From: Drechslerella dactyloides
Lineage: Eukaryota; Ascomycota; Orbiliomycetes; Orbiliales; Orbiliaceae
Assembly (NCBI GenBank): GCA_020064725.1
Contig: JAGTWJ010000006.1
Span: 2,757,547 to 2,821,546 of the forward strand
Length of the DNA: 64,000 nt
Reading direction: 5' to 3'
A program made the position numbers and the translations under genes. Shown one piece after another: positions 35,676-47,745 of this stretch. The notes beneath the pieces are model-generated. The model worked only from the letters and a program-made list of their open reading frames with translations. It ran no database searches and had not been told where the DNA came from. Position 1 is the first letter of the stretch; the number at the start of each line of letters is the position of its first letter.

Positions 35676-36669
35676 TTATATTCTCGTGACCACAAATTCG
35701 AGCCATGCGCGATCCTCAATATCGCGTGATTCTGCCTGCCTGACGGACTTCTTCACTTCAGGTGCGATGTCGATCATTCGGGAATGAACATCCCATCGGG
35801 TGTTTGTTTCTTCCCCAACCCTTGTCCAAAAAGCTTTCCAGGTCTCGACATTGTGCCTGAACACTGGCTCACTCTTTCTCAAAGAGATCGAATTCAGCCC
35901 AGGCTTCGTGCTCCCTACTTGGCGTCCGATAATCATGGATCCATTGGAGCTGCTAAGGATCTGGGCCATCTGACACGCGGCTCTGAATTCGTCTTCCGCT
36001 CCGAACACATGTAAGAAGCTGCGGGCGCTGATTATATCTACTTTTCCAACGAGTTCTCCAAATAGTGATGGGTCGGATTGGTCCCCACTAACTTTCCTGA
36101 ATGAGGAGAGATCGAACACATTCCCATGAAAGAAGGTCGATCTCAGTTTGTGTTTGTCGTTAAAAAGATCATAACTGAGCTGAATGAAGGTAGGGCGTAA
36201 GTCGGCTCCATAGAGATTTTCGCTGGGGACACCAGCATAAGCGAGGGCGCGGAGGTCCTGCGCGAAGCAGCACCCCATATCAAGATACTTGCCGCCTGAT
36301 CTCAGCTTTTCAACTACTGTTTGGTACGCCGGAGACTCTAGGATAGCAAAATCCAGGAAACGGAAACTGCCAATACAAGGATATGGGTGAACATTCCATG
36401 CCTTTTCCCTCTTGGTTTTGTATCGGAGTATGTTAGTTGAGTGCCTTCGCTATATAGGATTGATAGTCTCGGGGGTTTCAAACCACTTGGATTATGTGCG
36501 CGAAAATGTCTTCTTCTGCGATTCCCGAGTAATTTTTGAATAGGTCTTTGGCGTACGTTGAGAGGGCGAGTGTTTCGTTAGGTGCAAACCAGAGAGTTTT
36601 CCTGAGTCTTTCACGCTCGCTAGCGTCGGCTGTTTCTGTGCTTGATCTGGTGCTAGCGGTAGCAGCCAT
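35676..36669 (-). CDS. SAM-dependent methyltransferase
   Basis: Exons 36669-36487 and 36410-35676 join (phase 0; branch CTAAC) to about 305 residues. The donor GTGGTT is weak, but no alternative keeps the frame, and the join gives REKAWNVHPYPCIGSFRFL, a conserved lead-in of this fungal family. SAM-binding motif I is GGKYLDMGCCFAQDLR (residues 100-115), followed by GADLRPTFI and DIISARSFLHVF, matching motifs II and III of class I methyltransferases. Relatives methylate polyketide or terpenoid acids or small phenolics. No such pathway lies nearby, so the substrate is open. No signal peptide; cytosolic. Tail-to-tail with the RGS gene and in the same direction as the GST gene upstream. Confidence 0.85.
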
Positions 36670-37247
36670 CTTGGCTAACTATGACGGAGGTAGGTGCAGA
36701 ATTCGAGAAGTTCTCGTTGAAATTTGGATGGAGTGTACTGCCGAACTTATATAGCCCGCAAATTTGGCCACCGATGTAGTACAAAGAACTGAATGTTGTG
36801 TAGATGGGTGACCGGCTAACACGGCAGCGGGCTTGATTCACAGCAGCGGAGTTTATCGGCAGCGGGGCTAGTGTACGTGCCGTGGGCCGCGCAAGTATCT
36901 GGTGTGAGAGAAGTCACTTCCCAAGGGAATAGAACTGTTCCCGTTCTGCCGATATATATTCCTGCGCTTTCTATTCAACACGATAGCTAATAGTATATTT
37001 GCATTAGGCTATCGGCTGTATTTACATTGATCATCAAGAACACAAACGGTCCAATATGAACGAATCAATTGCCCTTTCGTCAGGAACTTATCCTTCGGCG
37101 AGCAGCCTGAGACCATTACTCGATCTATTCAGTTCCTCCGGCCGAGATTGTTACCAGGACTGGCTATCTTTTGGTTATCTATCTAGGATGACGCATTTAG
37201 CACGCCCTTGTTCTTACCATTAAGCGGCGGAATTCGGTGCAGAGGGA
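36670..37247. other. Intergenic, 0.6 kb
   Basis: Promoter side of the methyltransferase and 3' flank of the GST gene. Nothing recognised. Confidence 0.5.
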
Positions 37248-38466
37248 CTATTTTTTCTCGCCGATATAGAGTTCAGGCCTCTTCTGGGCATTGTAGTCAT
37301 CACCAATCCCTCTGATAACAGCGGGGCGCTCAGCGATACGATTGATCCACTCCAGCAAGTGCGGGAATGTTTTCATATCCTCGTCACGAAATGCTCCACT
37401 GAATCCCCAACCTTTGACCCATGACCAGGTACCGATATCTGCAACGGAGTACTTCCCGGAGCCATTTCCTGCTAGGTACTGACGTGGTTGACCAGTGTAT
37501 TTGCCGGACAGATGGATCTCGATCACTCCAAACACGCGAAGTGTTTCGTTCTTGAACCGTTCTTGTGGGTCTTCATCGTTTCTCTACGTGTTAGAAAGAT
37601 TCAAAGTTCCCCAAAGTCAAAGGAAGGCGGTAACTTACAGTGAATCATCTCCGGAGCGAATTTGAAGAAATGATTAACTGCCCGACTGTTAGGATATATG
37701 CTGCATGAACAATGTACGACGAAAGGTGGGGGACCTACCTTGTCCAAGGTACGGGGCTCCGCTTCCATGCCAAAAGAACAGCCATTGCAAGCACTCGCTC
37801 TTTTCGAGAGGATCGGTGAATCCAAAAACGTGGTTCTTGTCTTCACGGTCTAGGAGATACAACAATTCCGCAGATGTCTCCATAACTGGATGAGGTGGGG
37901 ATTGCTTGTTGTCAATGATGACCGGGATTCTGCCATTGGGGTTCAAGCGGAGAAACCACTCCTTCTTTTGCTCGTTGGTGCCGATATTGATTATGGATGT
38001 GGTCCATTCGGTACCGTATACGTCTTTGAGCTCTTCGAGAAAGATTTGAACTTTTTGGCCATTCGGAGTGCTTTGGGTGATGAGGTGCAGCCCCTGTAGA
38101 TGCTTATGTCAGTAAAGCAAAGATACTGCAAGGGTGGTTTCGAAATCCAAATTTGCAGTCTGTGCAAGCATGCATATGTGATGCGACAACTGCAGCTATA
38201 CATACTTTAGCGGATTTGATGGGCTCCGGGGTTTCATCGACGTAGAGCTGGTTCGACATATCTGGAAGAACTTGAATTCCTCGCCTCCACGGATCTAGGG
38301 CCAAGCTTACAGCGGAGACGGTTTGGCGGCTGGGCGCTGCAGGTGGACGGGTTCGCTTTGGAGAGCGGAGAAGGGTTGTGAGAGAGCGGCTAGGGACCAG
38401 CAAGCGGCGGCAGTAAAGCGGAACGAATAGCAACTGTGGTTGCAATTGCGAGATTCCCGTCCTCAT
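37248..38466 (-). CDS. Glutathione S-transferase, Ure2-like
   Basis: Conjugates glutathione to electrophiles. Exons 38466-38206, 38093-37739, 37677-37635 and 37581-37248. The thioredoxin-like half shows TPNGQKVQIFLEEL, NPNGRIPVIID and the glutathione-binding METSAELLYLLD; the helical half shows VNHFFKFAPE and KYSVADIGTWSWVKGWGF. At exon 3 the best donor (GTAAGT, exon end 37639) would create a TAG at the junction. Using the weaker GTTACC donor four bases later, with an acceptor three bases later, keeps the frame open. Two starts are possible: ATG 38466 adds an Arg/Ser-rich leader like a mitochondrial presequence, but this ATG overlaps a TATATAT box. ATG 38259 (MSNQLYVDE) gives 261 residues, the usual size, and is the likelier start. 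Confidence 0.8.
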
Positions 38467-38471
38467 ATATA
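38465..38471 (-). promoter_or_regulatory. TATA-like box near the GST start
   Basis: ATATATA on the minus strand overlaps the upstream ATG at 38466 and lies about 210 bp before the internal ATG at 38259, which argues for the internal start. Confidence 0.4.
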
Positions 38472-39804
38472 ACGTCTATAACTAAAGTGGGGTCTGCAGC
38501 CTCTACTCTTGAACTCGGAAGGTTTATATATCAGCAGAGGAGGTGGTTCCTGCTGCCAGCCGGTTTGCTTAGTAATTACCCCGCCGGACCGGTTGGTAAG
38601 GCGACATTGGGTTGAGTACACTAATGTCCAGGGCTTCAGCTTAGCGAAGGCGTCGCTGCGTCAGCCACAGTGCAACACAAGCCGAAGATTATAGCCGTAA
38701 CTTCACCTAATAGCTAATTCGAGTCCTGGGACGGAGCCAAGGCGTGTCCAGACCTGCGGCAGATTGCTGCGCTCGCTGGAGACTGGTCTACTACCGGGAC
38801 CAATTCAATTCAAAGTACACAAATATATGGCAGTCCGGCTCGCAAAACAATAGCTTCATGTGGGGTACTAGAGGTTTGATCTGAGCTTCACATCCGTTTT
38901 AACGTTTCTTGGTTTTCTCTACTGATTTCCAACAATATTGATATATATCTGAGGTTTGCGGATGCTCGAGCTAGATATATACAAGCGTGTATAAACTAGT
39001 CTTCTCATAGGTCGGAGCTATAAGTGAACCCGGCGCTCACAGGCCCAACTCAGCTATCCGGAGTATTGAAATAATTATTTCGCCTTCGGGCGGTGACTCT
39101 GATATTGAAGATTGCAAATCGATCGATCGGACCTTGCGCTGAATCGGGTATAATAGTCTCATGCCGGATAAGAGACTAGCTACTGATCGGGATATTGGCT
39201 ATATACGGTCTCCCGAAGCGGCTGGTTGGGTTTCGGCTGAGCTCTTCTGGAACATTCTATTGTTGAAAGCATGCATATATAAACCCCTTCCAGGAAAACT
39301 AGGGCCCATGAATCGCCCCAAGGCTTAAGCTTGGTATCAGAGATTTCGCGTGGCTAAGCTTACCGCCACGGGCTTTGTCTTCAAACAGGATCCTAACAAG
39401 GCTTTATGATATAAGGTTTAACTTGAGGGACAGATCCGGAATTAAGCTATCGCCCACTAACCCAAATGCGTGATATGGGTAATAATTTATGGATAATACA
39501 TTATAATTTAGCATAATTTTGGCAATGTGCCTTCGGGTTTTTCCTAGCTGGCGCTATCGACCTGTAGTCAGGCGGTGGTTAGTACGGGGGTGGGCAATTT
39601 CGTCGGGGCGCACAGCTATGAATCCCTATCCTCTTCGTGAAAGTACTTAATAAAGCTATTGACCGTGAACTGGTGAGAGGCTCCGTACTATAGACCCTTC
39701 GCAATACCATTCTTTAACTACACTGCACTATCCTTATCTGAGTAACTCATCGATTTGTGGCAATATCCATGACATAGATTCCGACCAAATTAATTAGAGG
39801 GCGG
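38467..39804. other. Intergenic, 1.3 kb, between divergent genes
   Basis: Separates the GST (minus) and the seven-helix protein gene (plus). A TGGTATCAGAG string near 39335 resembles a retrotransposon primer-binding site, but no LTR or gag/pol sequence accompanies it. Nothing else recognised. Confidence 0.5.
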
Positions 39805-42061
39805 ATGATGTCGAATCCGAATGAGGTCGCTCCTGGTAGGTACGGCGCACCGTACCCCCCTGCATCGAGACCTATGACAACCGTTCTGGTTATGGTCACC
39901 CTGACCACTCTTGCGATCTGTATGAGTATGAATTCCCATAGATTGTTCGTATTGCATCTTTCATCTTAACCCAGCAGGGTCAGATTCTAATCAGCAGTGT
40001 TTGTGGAATTCCAGCTCAGCGCGTCATGGTCATCACGTCGTGGCGAAAATTAACAGCAGTCAGATGGTGTGAGTACTAAAGAAGGCTCTACTGTTGAAAA
40101 TAGCAAGTTGACTTGCAGAATCCTGTTTGGAACTCTAATCATCCGCGATCGCTCGATCGGTTATTATATTTAGATATTCTCGTGATATACCTCGATTCAT
40201 TCCTCTTTGTTACATCGATTGGTCTTATCAATCTTGGCTTTGGGGTAAACAAGGGCACATCTCATTGCGCAGCTGCGATAATTATGTGTATCCTGTTTTA
40301 TGCAACCACTAAAGTAAGCAACGTTCCTAATCCGAGATATGGCAGAGCTTTAAGAAGCTATACTGACTGGAGGAACGGTAACACATGACTAGGTCGTAAG
40401 TTAAACGATGCATATCCGAACTGGATACTTTTACCTCGGCCATGTTGGGGAATTTGACTACTTACGGCATCTTATGAATCCTCAAGTTGATTTATCTGCT
40501 ACTTGTTGAGAAAGTGGTGAGCAAAGCTCCGAGTGCGGCACATATTGTGGGACTCAATGCTCTAGATATGTTTCAAACTTTGATATCTGACTGGCTGAAA
40601 TCGTATCTAGCGATTGGTTCGAAATGCGTGGCTCCCACGGCGCAAAGACAAGCTGTACATCTTCAACTTTTTCGGGATGCTCGGTATGGCCAGACTGACT
40701 CTCGTTCTGTGCATCGAGATGCCGCAGCAACATAGGCGAACTGTTGCGGATATAATATCGCGAAGAATACTGATCTAATATCAATCACCCCGGTTTGAAT
40801 TTGTTAGTACCTTACACTGCTGTGTGCCTTCTGAGTTTGATATAGTAAGTGTTTTGCGGCAATTTTATTAGAGAGGTCAGAAGTGCAGGTGTTGACCCGA
40901 TGCCACCGCTTGGCTTCTTTAGTAGGTTCTCATATTTCAAAGACGGGGTGTGTCAAATCGGGATGAAGAGATTTGCTTTGGTATCTCTTGTGGCGTTTGA
41001 CGTCGTCGCTAACGTAAGTTTTCGCCAATTGCATTGGGTATCGCTTTTATAATTATATCGAGCGATAGGTTTGCTAAGTACGGGGTTCTACGCAGGTGTA
41101 CTTGACAAGCTTGTTCTTGATTCCTGTGATGAGTAAGAACCCTACTCTACTTGGTGACAAGTATTCTCGGTGCGTGATACATTCGATCAAAATTCAAAGT
41201 GGCTGATGGTATGGCATTCAAAGGAGTATCGCACTTGAATGGACGGACAGCCAATCAAAACCTGCGAAAGATGGCCATTAAAACATTCTTTGGTTCAATT
41301 GCGACTCTCTGTTCTAGTGTCGCGTAGGTTATTGGTCGCTCACTTGATAACGTTGAGTGTTGATGTATAAATTGATGCTGACAGTCGCCGATTATATGCT
41401 AGGAATCTCACAACTCTCACAGTGCTAAAGAGGGAACCTGGGTGGATCTGCTTGCTTATATGCAATAGCGACAGTGAGTTCCAAGAACTTTCGGCTGCAT
41501 AACAATTAGAACACATGTTTAATGGCTGCTCTCTTAGTCCTTTTCAGTGCCCTCGTCCTTCATATTATAACCAACAACGATCACAAAGGCACGGAACCAG
41601 TGCTGAATGGACAGGATTCGGAAGCCACCATGATAGGAAGCTCGTGCAAACCGGAAAGGAGAAATTTTCCTTCCGTGATAGCCCAAAACTTATTTGATTT
41701 AGTTCATCCACCTCCCAGGGCTTCTTTTGGCCCAAACACCGCGTTTATTGGTCCACGACTGGGCTCAAATATCGGAGATGATTCTTTCAATACAATGTTG
41801 GAAAGCTCGGTCAGCTCCAGCATATTCGCTCAGCAGAAGCGCTACAAGACCTGGGCATTCAGCAGGAATACTTGCCATTCTTCAGTTACGACTGATGTCG
41901 AGTTCAACTTTACGGATGCTGAGCCCCAGTCTGGAGGTCCGCAAGGCGCATCTATTCCGACTAGAATACGGCCAATTGCCGAGTGCGCAGAGTATGACCT
42001 AGATGAATTGGATTTTATCACCACCCCGGATATAGTAGAGGAGGCGTGTTTCGCTGGCTGA
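39805..42061 (+). CDS. Seven-helix fungal integral membrane protein, eleven exons
   Basis: Exons 39805-39919, 40015-40068, 40174-40313, 40487-40516, 40611-40683, 40808-40844, 40923-41013, 41096-41132, 41224-41323, 41403-41473 and 41538-42061. All ten junctions keep phase and rebuild a recognisable ascomycete family of uncharacterised membrane proteins, about 423 residues. Helices include TTVLVMVTLTTLAIC, WYILVIYLDSFLFVTSIGLI, AAIIMCILFYATTK with LIYLLLVEKV, VPYTAVCLLSLIYR, FALVSLVAFDVVANVYLTSL, IKTFFGSIATLCSS and ILFSALVLHII. Conserved loop signatures are KLYIFNFFGML and LKREPGWICLLICNSD. Exons of 30 and 37 nt make automatic prediction likely to fail. The last 150 residues are a hydrophilic tail. 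Topology resembles a receptor, but ligand and coupling are unknown. Confidence 0.85.
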
Positions 42062-42497
42062 GGGCCCCAGCCGATTCCCTCGGATGATGGCCGACCATGT
42101 TCATGGTTGGCCGATACGAGAGAGAATCTTACAATTCAGCATGATATTGTGCCTTACGACATACTCTTGTCGCGCCCGGAGCGCTTGAGTTATGCAGGTC
42201 ATATATAAACACCGAATGTATATATCTATTCGGCAATGCTTGATATTCTATCTGCATATCTTGTCGGGCTGGTTCTGAGCTTGTCTAGGTGTTTACGAGG
42301 CAAGGGCTGACCGTTATTCTGAGATGATAGATATAAATACATGATAACTGAGCTGAGAAGTTTATATGCCAGCTGTGTCTGTGCATTTGAGATTGCTTGT
42401 GTTCTTGAATTATATCATATAGAATCGCTGCACCTATCGGAAGCAGCGCTGGAGGCTTGAGATAGAGAAACTCAGAAACCCAGGGATATGTCTCTAT
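42062..42497. other. Intergenic, 0.4 kb
   Basis: Convergent 3' flanks of the membrane-protein and cysteine-rich genes. Nothing recognised. Confidence 0.5.
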
Positions 42498-43142
42498 CTA
42501 GTAAGGAGTTGGGTGACCGCAGCTCTCTGTAATTGTGACCGTCGGAATCACACAGCTGCAGCCATTGGGTGGACATTGCGCTTTAACAGTCGTGGTCGTT
42601 GGTGGCAGATTCTGGCAACAGCAGGGGACTTCGACCTCCCGAATTATGTCTGGGCATGCTACTGGCGGCGAGGCACACTTGATATGCGGGCATATCGGGA
42701 AACCAGTACTGACGGTTGACGAGATAGGGCAGTTACTGCAGGGTGGCGCAGGAGTCGTTGATGGGTGGGCTGTGATGGTACATTCGTCTGGCTGTGTGAC
42801 TGTAGTAGTAGGACAGGAGCATCCGCAAGATGGTGAGAGAGTTGTCGTGGATGGCGGCTTTGTCTGACAACTGCAAGGGACGTGACGGGTAGTAGTCGCC
42901 TTAGGACAGACAAAGTCGCAGTGGAAAATCGGGCAATGCAGAATGTTGGTAGCAGTCACAGTAGCCGATGCGGGGCATGGTGCAGTTGCTAGTGCCCACT
43001 TAGCGCTATACCGTGGGAAAGTTGTAGATATAATGTTAACCGATTTATCTGATAGAAGGGGTATCGATTGATATCAAGGTAGAACGTTGCGGATTATTTG
43101 ATACCTGAAAGCGATTGTCACAAAATAACTTAAGCCTCGCAT
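42498..43142 (-). CDS. Secreted cysteine-rich protein built from two tandem repeats
   Basis: Exon 1 (43142-43105) and exon 2 (43005-42498) join in phase after a 99-bp intron, giving 181 residues. Splicing yields a signal peptide, MRGLSYFVTIAFSAKWALA. The mature part has two units of about 50 residues sharing a CP-x-I-like lead, VPC-x-C-Q, PP-x-TTT, a Cys, GCSC, then TVT and a final Cys; they are joined by a Pro/Thr-rich spacer. The protein is about 15 percent Cys and rich in Thr/Pro, as in O-glycosylated cell-wall or surface proteins. There is no GPI-type hydrophobic tail. No known domain recognised. Signal peptide plus paired cysteines make extracellular disulphide bonding likely; function unknown. 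Confidence 0.75.
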
Positions 43143-44766
43143 TGCGGAGAATTTCTTGCTTGTCTTCCTAGCGACGGTCTTGAGCGTGAGCTTGGGTATG
43201 TTGAGATTGATTATAAAAACTGCACGAGATGGCAAATGGAGATTCTAACTAGGAGGGCGTTAGGCACTCTGGTATGGATTGTTCTAGAGATCGCAGTACA
43301 AATTGAATTGAGGACGGTATCGCACTGGGGGCAACATGCCAATTTATACCGATATGAGGCTATGTCTACACGAATACTAATATATAGGCTTATGGTTACA
43401 TGTATGCAAACGCAATTTCAATATTTCGGAGTAGAGCCTCCAGCGTCCGCAAGGGGTCCGGCGGATGGTCGTCCCGACACCCCTTAAAATATCCCGACCG
43501 TAAGCATTACTAGGTGCGGGAATACATTTTCACCAATTGAGTACTCGAACGACGGAGCCTAGCTCGTGGCCGGGGTTGCACTTAAGTAAAGGATGCCCAA
43601 AAATATCGCATGGGCGATAGAAAGGATAAGTAAGGGTTTAATAGGGACATGCAAGCTGATTTCTCTAGCGGGCCATTCGCTCGCCTGTCACATTGGCCGA
43701 AAGCTTGTATTTCAGCCGATGTCTTGGCCTCGTCAGCCTCGCTGGGTATGCAAAAGCTGAAAGACAGGGCAGTGATTGGATGGCAGAAATTGTGATCTCA
43801 CCGCGGTACCTGGCTATCGGGAAAATAGATGCCTTGGAAATTGGCTATTGTCTGATGCATAACGTTAATTGTGGAACGACGCCCAGTATTGGAAAGCATA
43901 CCGTCGCGGAATCCTTGTTCGAAATACACGTCTATGCTGCCTTAACTCACTTGAGACTAGTGCTGAGTCACGCTGTTGCATTTTCTGCGTTGCTGAATGC
44001 TGCTGTGTTGGAGAGTAATTATGACGTCGGAGGGACTCGCGAGAGCATGACATTATAATTATGGTAAGATGTGGCAACAAAGCAGGATATATAGGAGTAC
44101 TTAAGTAGCTGTTATCCTGCGATATTGAAAAGTAGAAAATACGGATCAGGGAAAAGTGTCCTGGGCAACTGGAAGAAGTGGCGCTTGGAGTATCCTTGCA
44201 GGCGATTGGAACTGCTTGCATATACTGCGCATGACGTCAACTCGCAACAGCGCAACCACGCGCGGACCCACCCACTGAGATCATGGACCAACACCCAATT
44301 AATTGCAATGGCTTGACATCAGAGTTTGATAGTGTTAAATGGAACGATCAGCGAACGCCACACCTTGATCGAGTGCATACCCGGTTTTTCGCTCCAAGCA
44401 TCGAACGGACAATGTTAAATCGAGCGATATGCGAAGAGTCCGAGGGATTGCCACTTCATTTCAGCATGGTGTCGCTACGTCATGCCACTCTCGATACGAG
44501 AAGATTTCTTGAGAGAATTCCTGGGCGCAGGGTCCTTGAGGTGACGTCTGATGCAGGCTGCCGTTCTACTAACTTTTGCGTTTTCAATGGATAAGGTGGT
44601 TGCGAGTATATAACTAATGCGAGAATCCCGGATTTCTCACATCTAATTGTTCTAATAGCTAATCCACATCGATATCAAGAAGGTCGAAAACTCAACTCTG
44701 GCATTTCATAATAGAAATTCAACAATCCTATTATCCCTTCTATTCTCTCAAAGGTTTCCAACAATC
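43143..44766. other. Intergenic, 1.6 kb
   Basis: Between the divergently transcribed cysteine-rich and coiled-coil genes. Opposing frames at 43693-44221 overlap each other and show no motif; not called as genes. Confidence 0.5.
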
Positions 44767-45342
44767 ATGGGTCTCTTCAGCAGTAACCGTGAGGCAGAAC
44801 ATCCGAACCATGAGGCTGCTCCCAGGCGGTCATCAACTGGTGGCTCCCGAACTTCGAGCCAAAGCCCTCGCCGCGGCGGTAGCATCTTCAGCCGTCATCG
44901 CCACGATAGAGATTCCTCCCCGGAGAGTCTCGATACGAGAAGAACAAATTCTACTCGTGGGTCAGGAAACGGGATGTTTCATCGCAACGGCCACGAAGAC
45001 GCTTCGATAGCTGGTGCTCGTCAACGTGTCATCGATGCCGAGGTAGCCGAACGAGACGCAGATCGCGCCCTGATGGCTGCTCGCGCGGCAGTTAAAGATG
45101 CTAGGGGTCAAGTGAAAGCCCTTGAGTTGGAAGCTAAAGAAGAGTAAGTCTATCTCTTGCTTCCTTCAGGCCTTCCGCCTGCTTGGCCGTTGTCCAGCGT
45201 CTTGTATGTTGTTAGCGAGATCCTTCATACTAACATTTCAATCTCGTGGTGTAGGGCTCGTCTTGCCAAGTTGAAGCAAAGAGCTGCAGGTGACATTTCC
45301 AAGAGAGCCAGGCCTCTGGGGAAGCACGACCGGATTCTGTAA
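44767..45342 (+). CDS. Small hypothetical protein with basic Ser-rich head and coiled coil
   Basis: Exons 44767-45143 and 45255-45342 (111-bp intron, phase 2) give 154 residues. The N terminus MGLFSSNREAEH is followed by about 70 residues rich in Ser, Arg and Gly. A helical stretch of about 45 residues rich in Ala, Arg and Glu (ARQRVIDAEVAERDADRAL onward) crosses the intron and ends in RLAKLKQRAA, with heptad-like spacing. Similar short proteins are common in ascomycete genomes but unnamed. The MG start could permit N-myristoylation; that is speculation. No signal peptide or membrane helix. Confidence 0.7.
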
Positions 45343-45901
45343 AGTCGGTAGATGAACTGGCGTAAGCGCAGGAAAAGTCCATGTCACACTACTTGTTTTA
45401 AATAAGTTAACGAATGAATTTTGGGAAGTCGGGAATGTTTTGCATTCGTTGTTTGTTTAGCCGGTTATATCTATGTTAGTTTGGAGTATCAGCAATTCAT
45501 TTCATACATGCGAGCTGTGGCTATCCAGTTCCAATACTTCTACATCCTGAGATATCTATCGATATTTTGCTGTAGTCTGGTTTATCCCTTCATGTTTACT
45601 GAGAAGTTGACTATCTTCTACAGTTGACTCTTCCGGCGTGTTTTGATAGCCAGTAACTACGTACTTCGAACTTAGGTATTATTATCAACGGCACTTGTTT
45701 TGGACAATCAATTAGAACCGACATTATTGGCAATGTGTGGGCAAGTCTGTATTCAGTATGGACATGCACCGAAGCGATTATGAATGGTATGACTGGGATA
45801 TTTCACACAGGCGTACGTCCGCAACGATATTACGCTGTCACAATCGAGAAATTGCAATGATAAAAAAGGCCTAGGACTTAAGGTTGGGGTATCAAGTTGG
45901 G
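45343..45901. other. Intergenic, 0.56 kb
   Basis: Convergent 3' flanks of the coiled-coil and poly-Q genes. Nothing recognised. Confidence 0.5.
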
Positions 45902-47714
45902 TCATATCCCCCAAGAACTCTGATGGCTGTATCCTGAACCATGCATGGGGGCCGAATTGGCGGGACTGTTCGGCTGGTGGTTACCATAGCTTGTGAAATC
46001 CGTGTTTTCCTTTGTGGTTAAGGCTTCGTGTTGTTTTTGGTACTGACCAACGTACTGGTCGTTCGGGATGGCGGGGTAGCAGCTGCGGTCAATTTGAACG
46101 CTTCCAAATGGCGCTTTGGTCAGCGGGTCGATGATGTGATGGCCAAACTTGGCGAGTAAGCGGTTGAAGTGAATGTGCATCGCGGAGGGATCGACGAGGA
46201 CTTTGGTGGTCATATACTGCTGGAAACCATCGCGAGTGATAAGAGGCATTAGATTAGCCTCGGTTATGTAGGTGAGATTGAACGTTGTATAGAATTGTAT
46301 CATGCCGGTATTCACAAGAGGGACCGGGTCCATGGCGTTCATCTTGTGGGCATTGAGTGCTATGCGTTTAGCTGGAGAAAGATGAGGTCAGCGATCAGGC
46401 TTTTTTGATAATAAAGACGAGCTTTGTCAGCGATAAAGGAGAAGAAGACCTACGGTGGTTTTCCTTGTCGGGAATCTCTAGCCGTTCGAATAAAACTCTC
46501 ATCTGATCCGGCGTGAGTCCGAGAGGGTCGTGGTCTTGGCCGGCAAAGCTGTAGATCCCGTCTACAAATCGAGTGAATGTTTCGGATGGCAGCCCATCGA
46601 TTGTCAGCAGAATGCCTGACCAGTTGGGACTTCCATCCGAATTCTTCTTGGAGAACGTTAAAGATCTGTTGACGCTACCGGTGGACTTGTGGCCCGGGCG
46701 GGCAGCTTGTGGATATGTAAAGTTTGGGTCGGACTTGGGCGGTTGCTGTTGCTGCTGCTGCTGATGATGATGATCTTGCGGTTGCGTTTGCCCGCCGAGA
46801 GGGGTTTGCGGTGAGCTGGGCTGCTTTGTTGCCGCAGTCCATTGTGCTAGTAGGGATGGGTGAATGATGCCGGAGGGCGTTGCAAGCGAATCCTGGGCCC
46901 CCGGAGACTGTGGCTCGTGGGCGGTGGTATTCAGCGGTGCTGCTGCTGAGCTGGAGGCTGGGGGATGTAATTGATGCGGATTTTGCTTCAGAGCCGGGGA
47001 CAATATATCGCGCGACTGGCCGGTAGATGAAGTCGGTTGTGGATGCTCGGCGGGCCTTGCGAGGTTGTTCAGCAGCTCCTGTTCTTGTTTATTAGGTGGG
47101 GCGTATTGCGGTTGATAGGAGGTGGAGGCGTGCGAGGCCGTTGGGGATGCGAGAGGGACATCTTGCGATGTTGTATGGGGAGCGGGAGGCTGTGAAAAAG
47201 CTGTCTGAGACGGGTGCGGGGTCAGGGCGTAAGGAGGGGGCGGCGAAGTCGGGATCTCTTGCTGATGGAGCTGGGAATCGTAGGGGACAGCAGTGGAGGG
47301 GTAACCGGAGCCCGATTGCTGCGGGGGTGCATAACGGCTGGGGTGAGTGGCCGAGGGGACGGGCGGCGGGGCGCCAAAGTGGGAGGGCTGCTGGTGTGCA
47401 GTTGGGCTGGTCGGCGTGGGATGAGGTTGGTGGTAGACGGGCGCGACAGGAGGAAGGTTTTGGGGGACGCAGGGATTGGCGGGAGGCTGCTGGTGAGGCT
47501 GCGGTTGGAATTGAGAGTGAGGTTGATGATGTTGCGGTTGGAACTGCGATTGATGCTGAGGTTGGAATTGGGGCTGGTGTTGAGGCTGATGTTGGGGCTG
47601 GTAGAACGGCTGGCTCTGCGGGTGAGGCTGCGGATACTGCTGGTGGTGGTGGTTGTTGTAGTGCGGTTGGTGATGCTGCTGCTGGTGGGCGGGAGGCGGG
47701 TAGCCCGAGTAGAA

Positions 47715-47745
<31 letters not shown>

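Noticed and set aside
29494..38466. Secondary-metabolite cluster (transporter, methyltransferase, GST)
   Set aside because: No backbone synthase, cytochrome P450 or pathway regulator in the window, and the genes are separated by unrelated housekeeping-type genes.
39330..39350. TGGTATCAGAG, resembling a retrotransposon primer-binding site
   Set aside because: No LTR, gag or pol sequence nearby; the 11-mer alone is weak evidence.
43693..44221. Opposing frames of about 120 codons
   Set aside because: They overlap on opposite strands and neither shows a motif or neighbouring exon.
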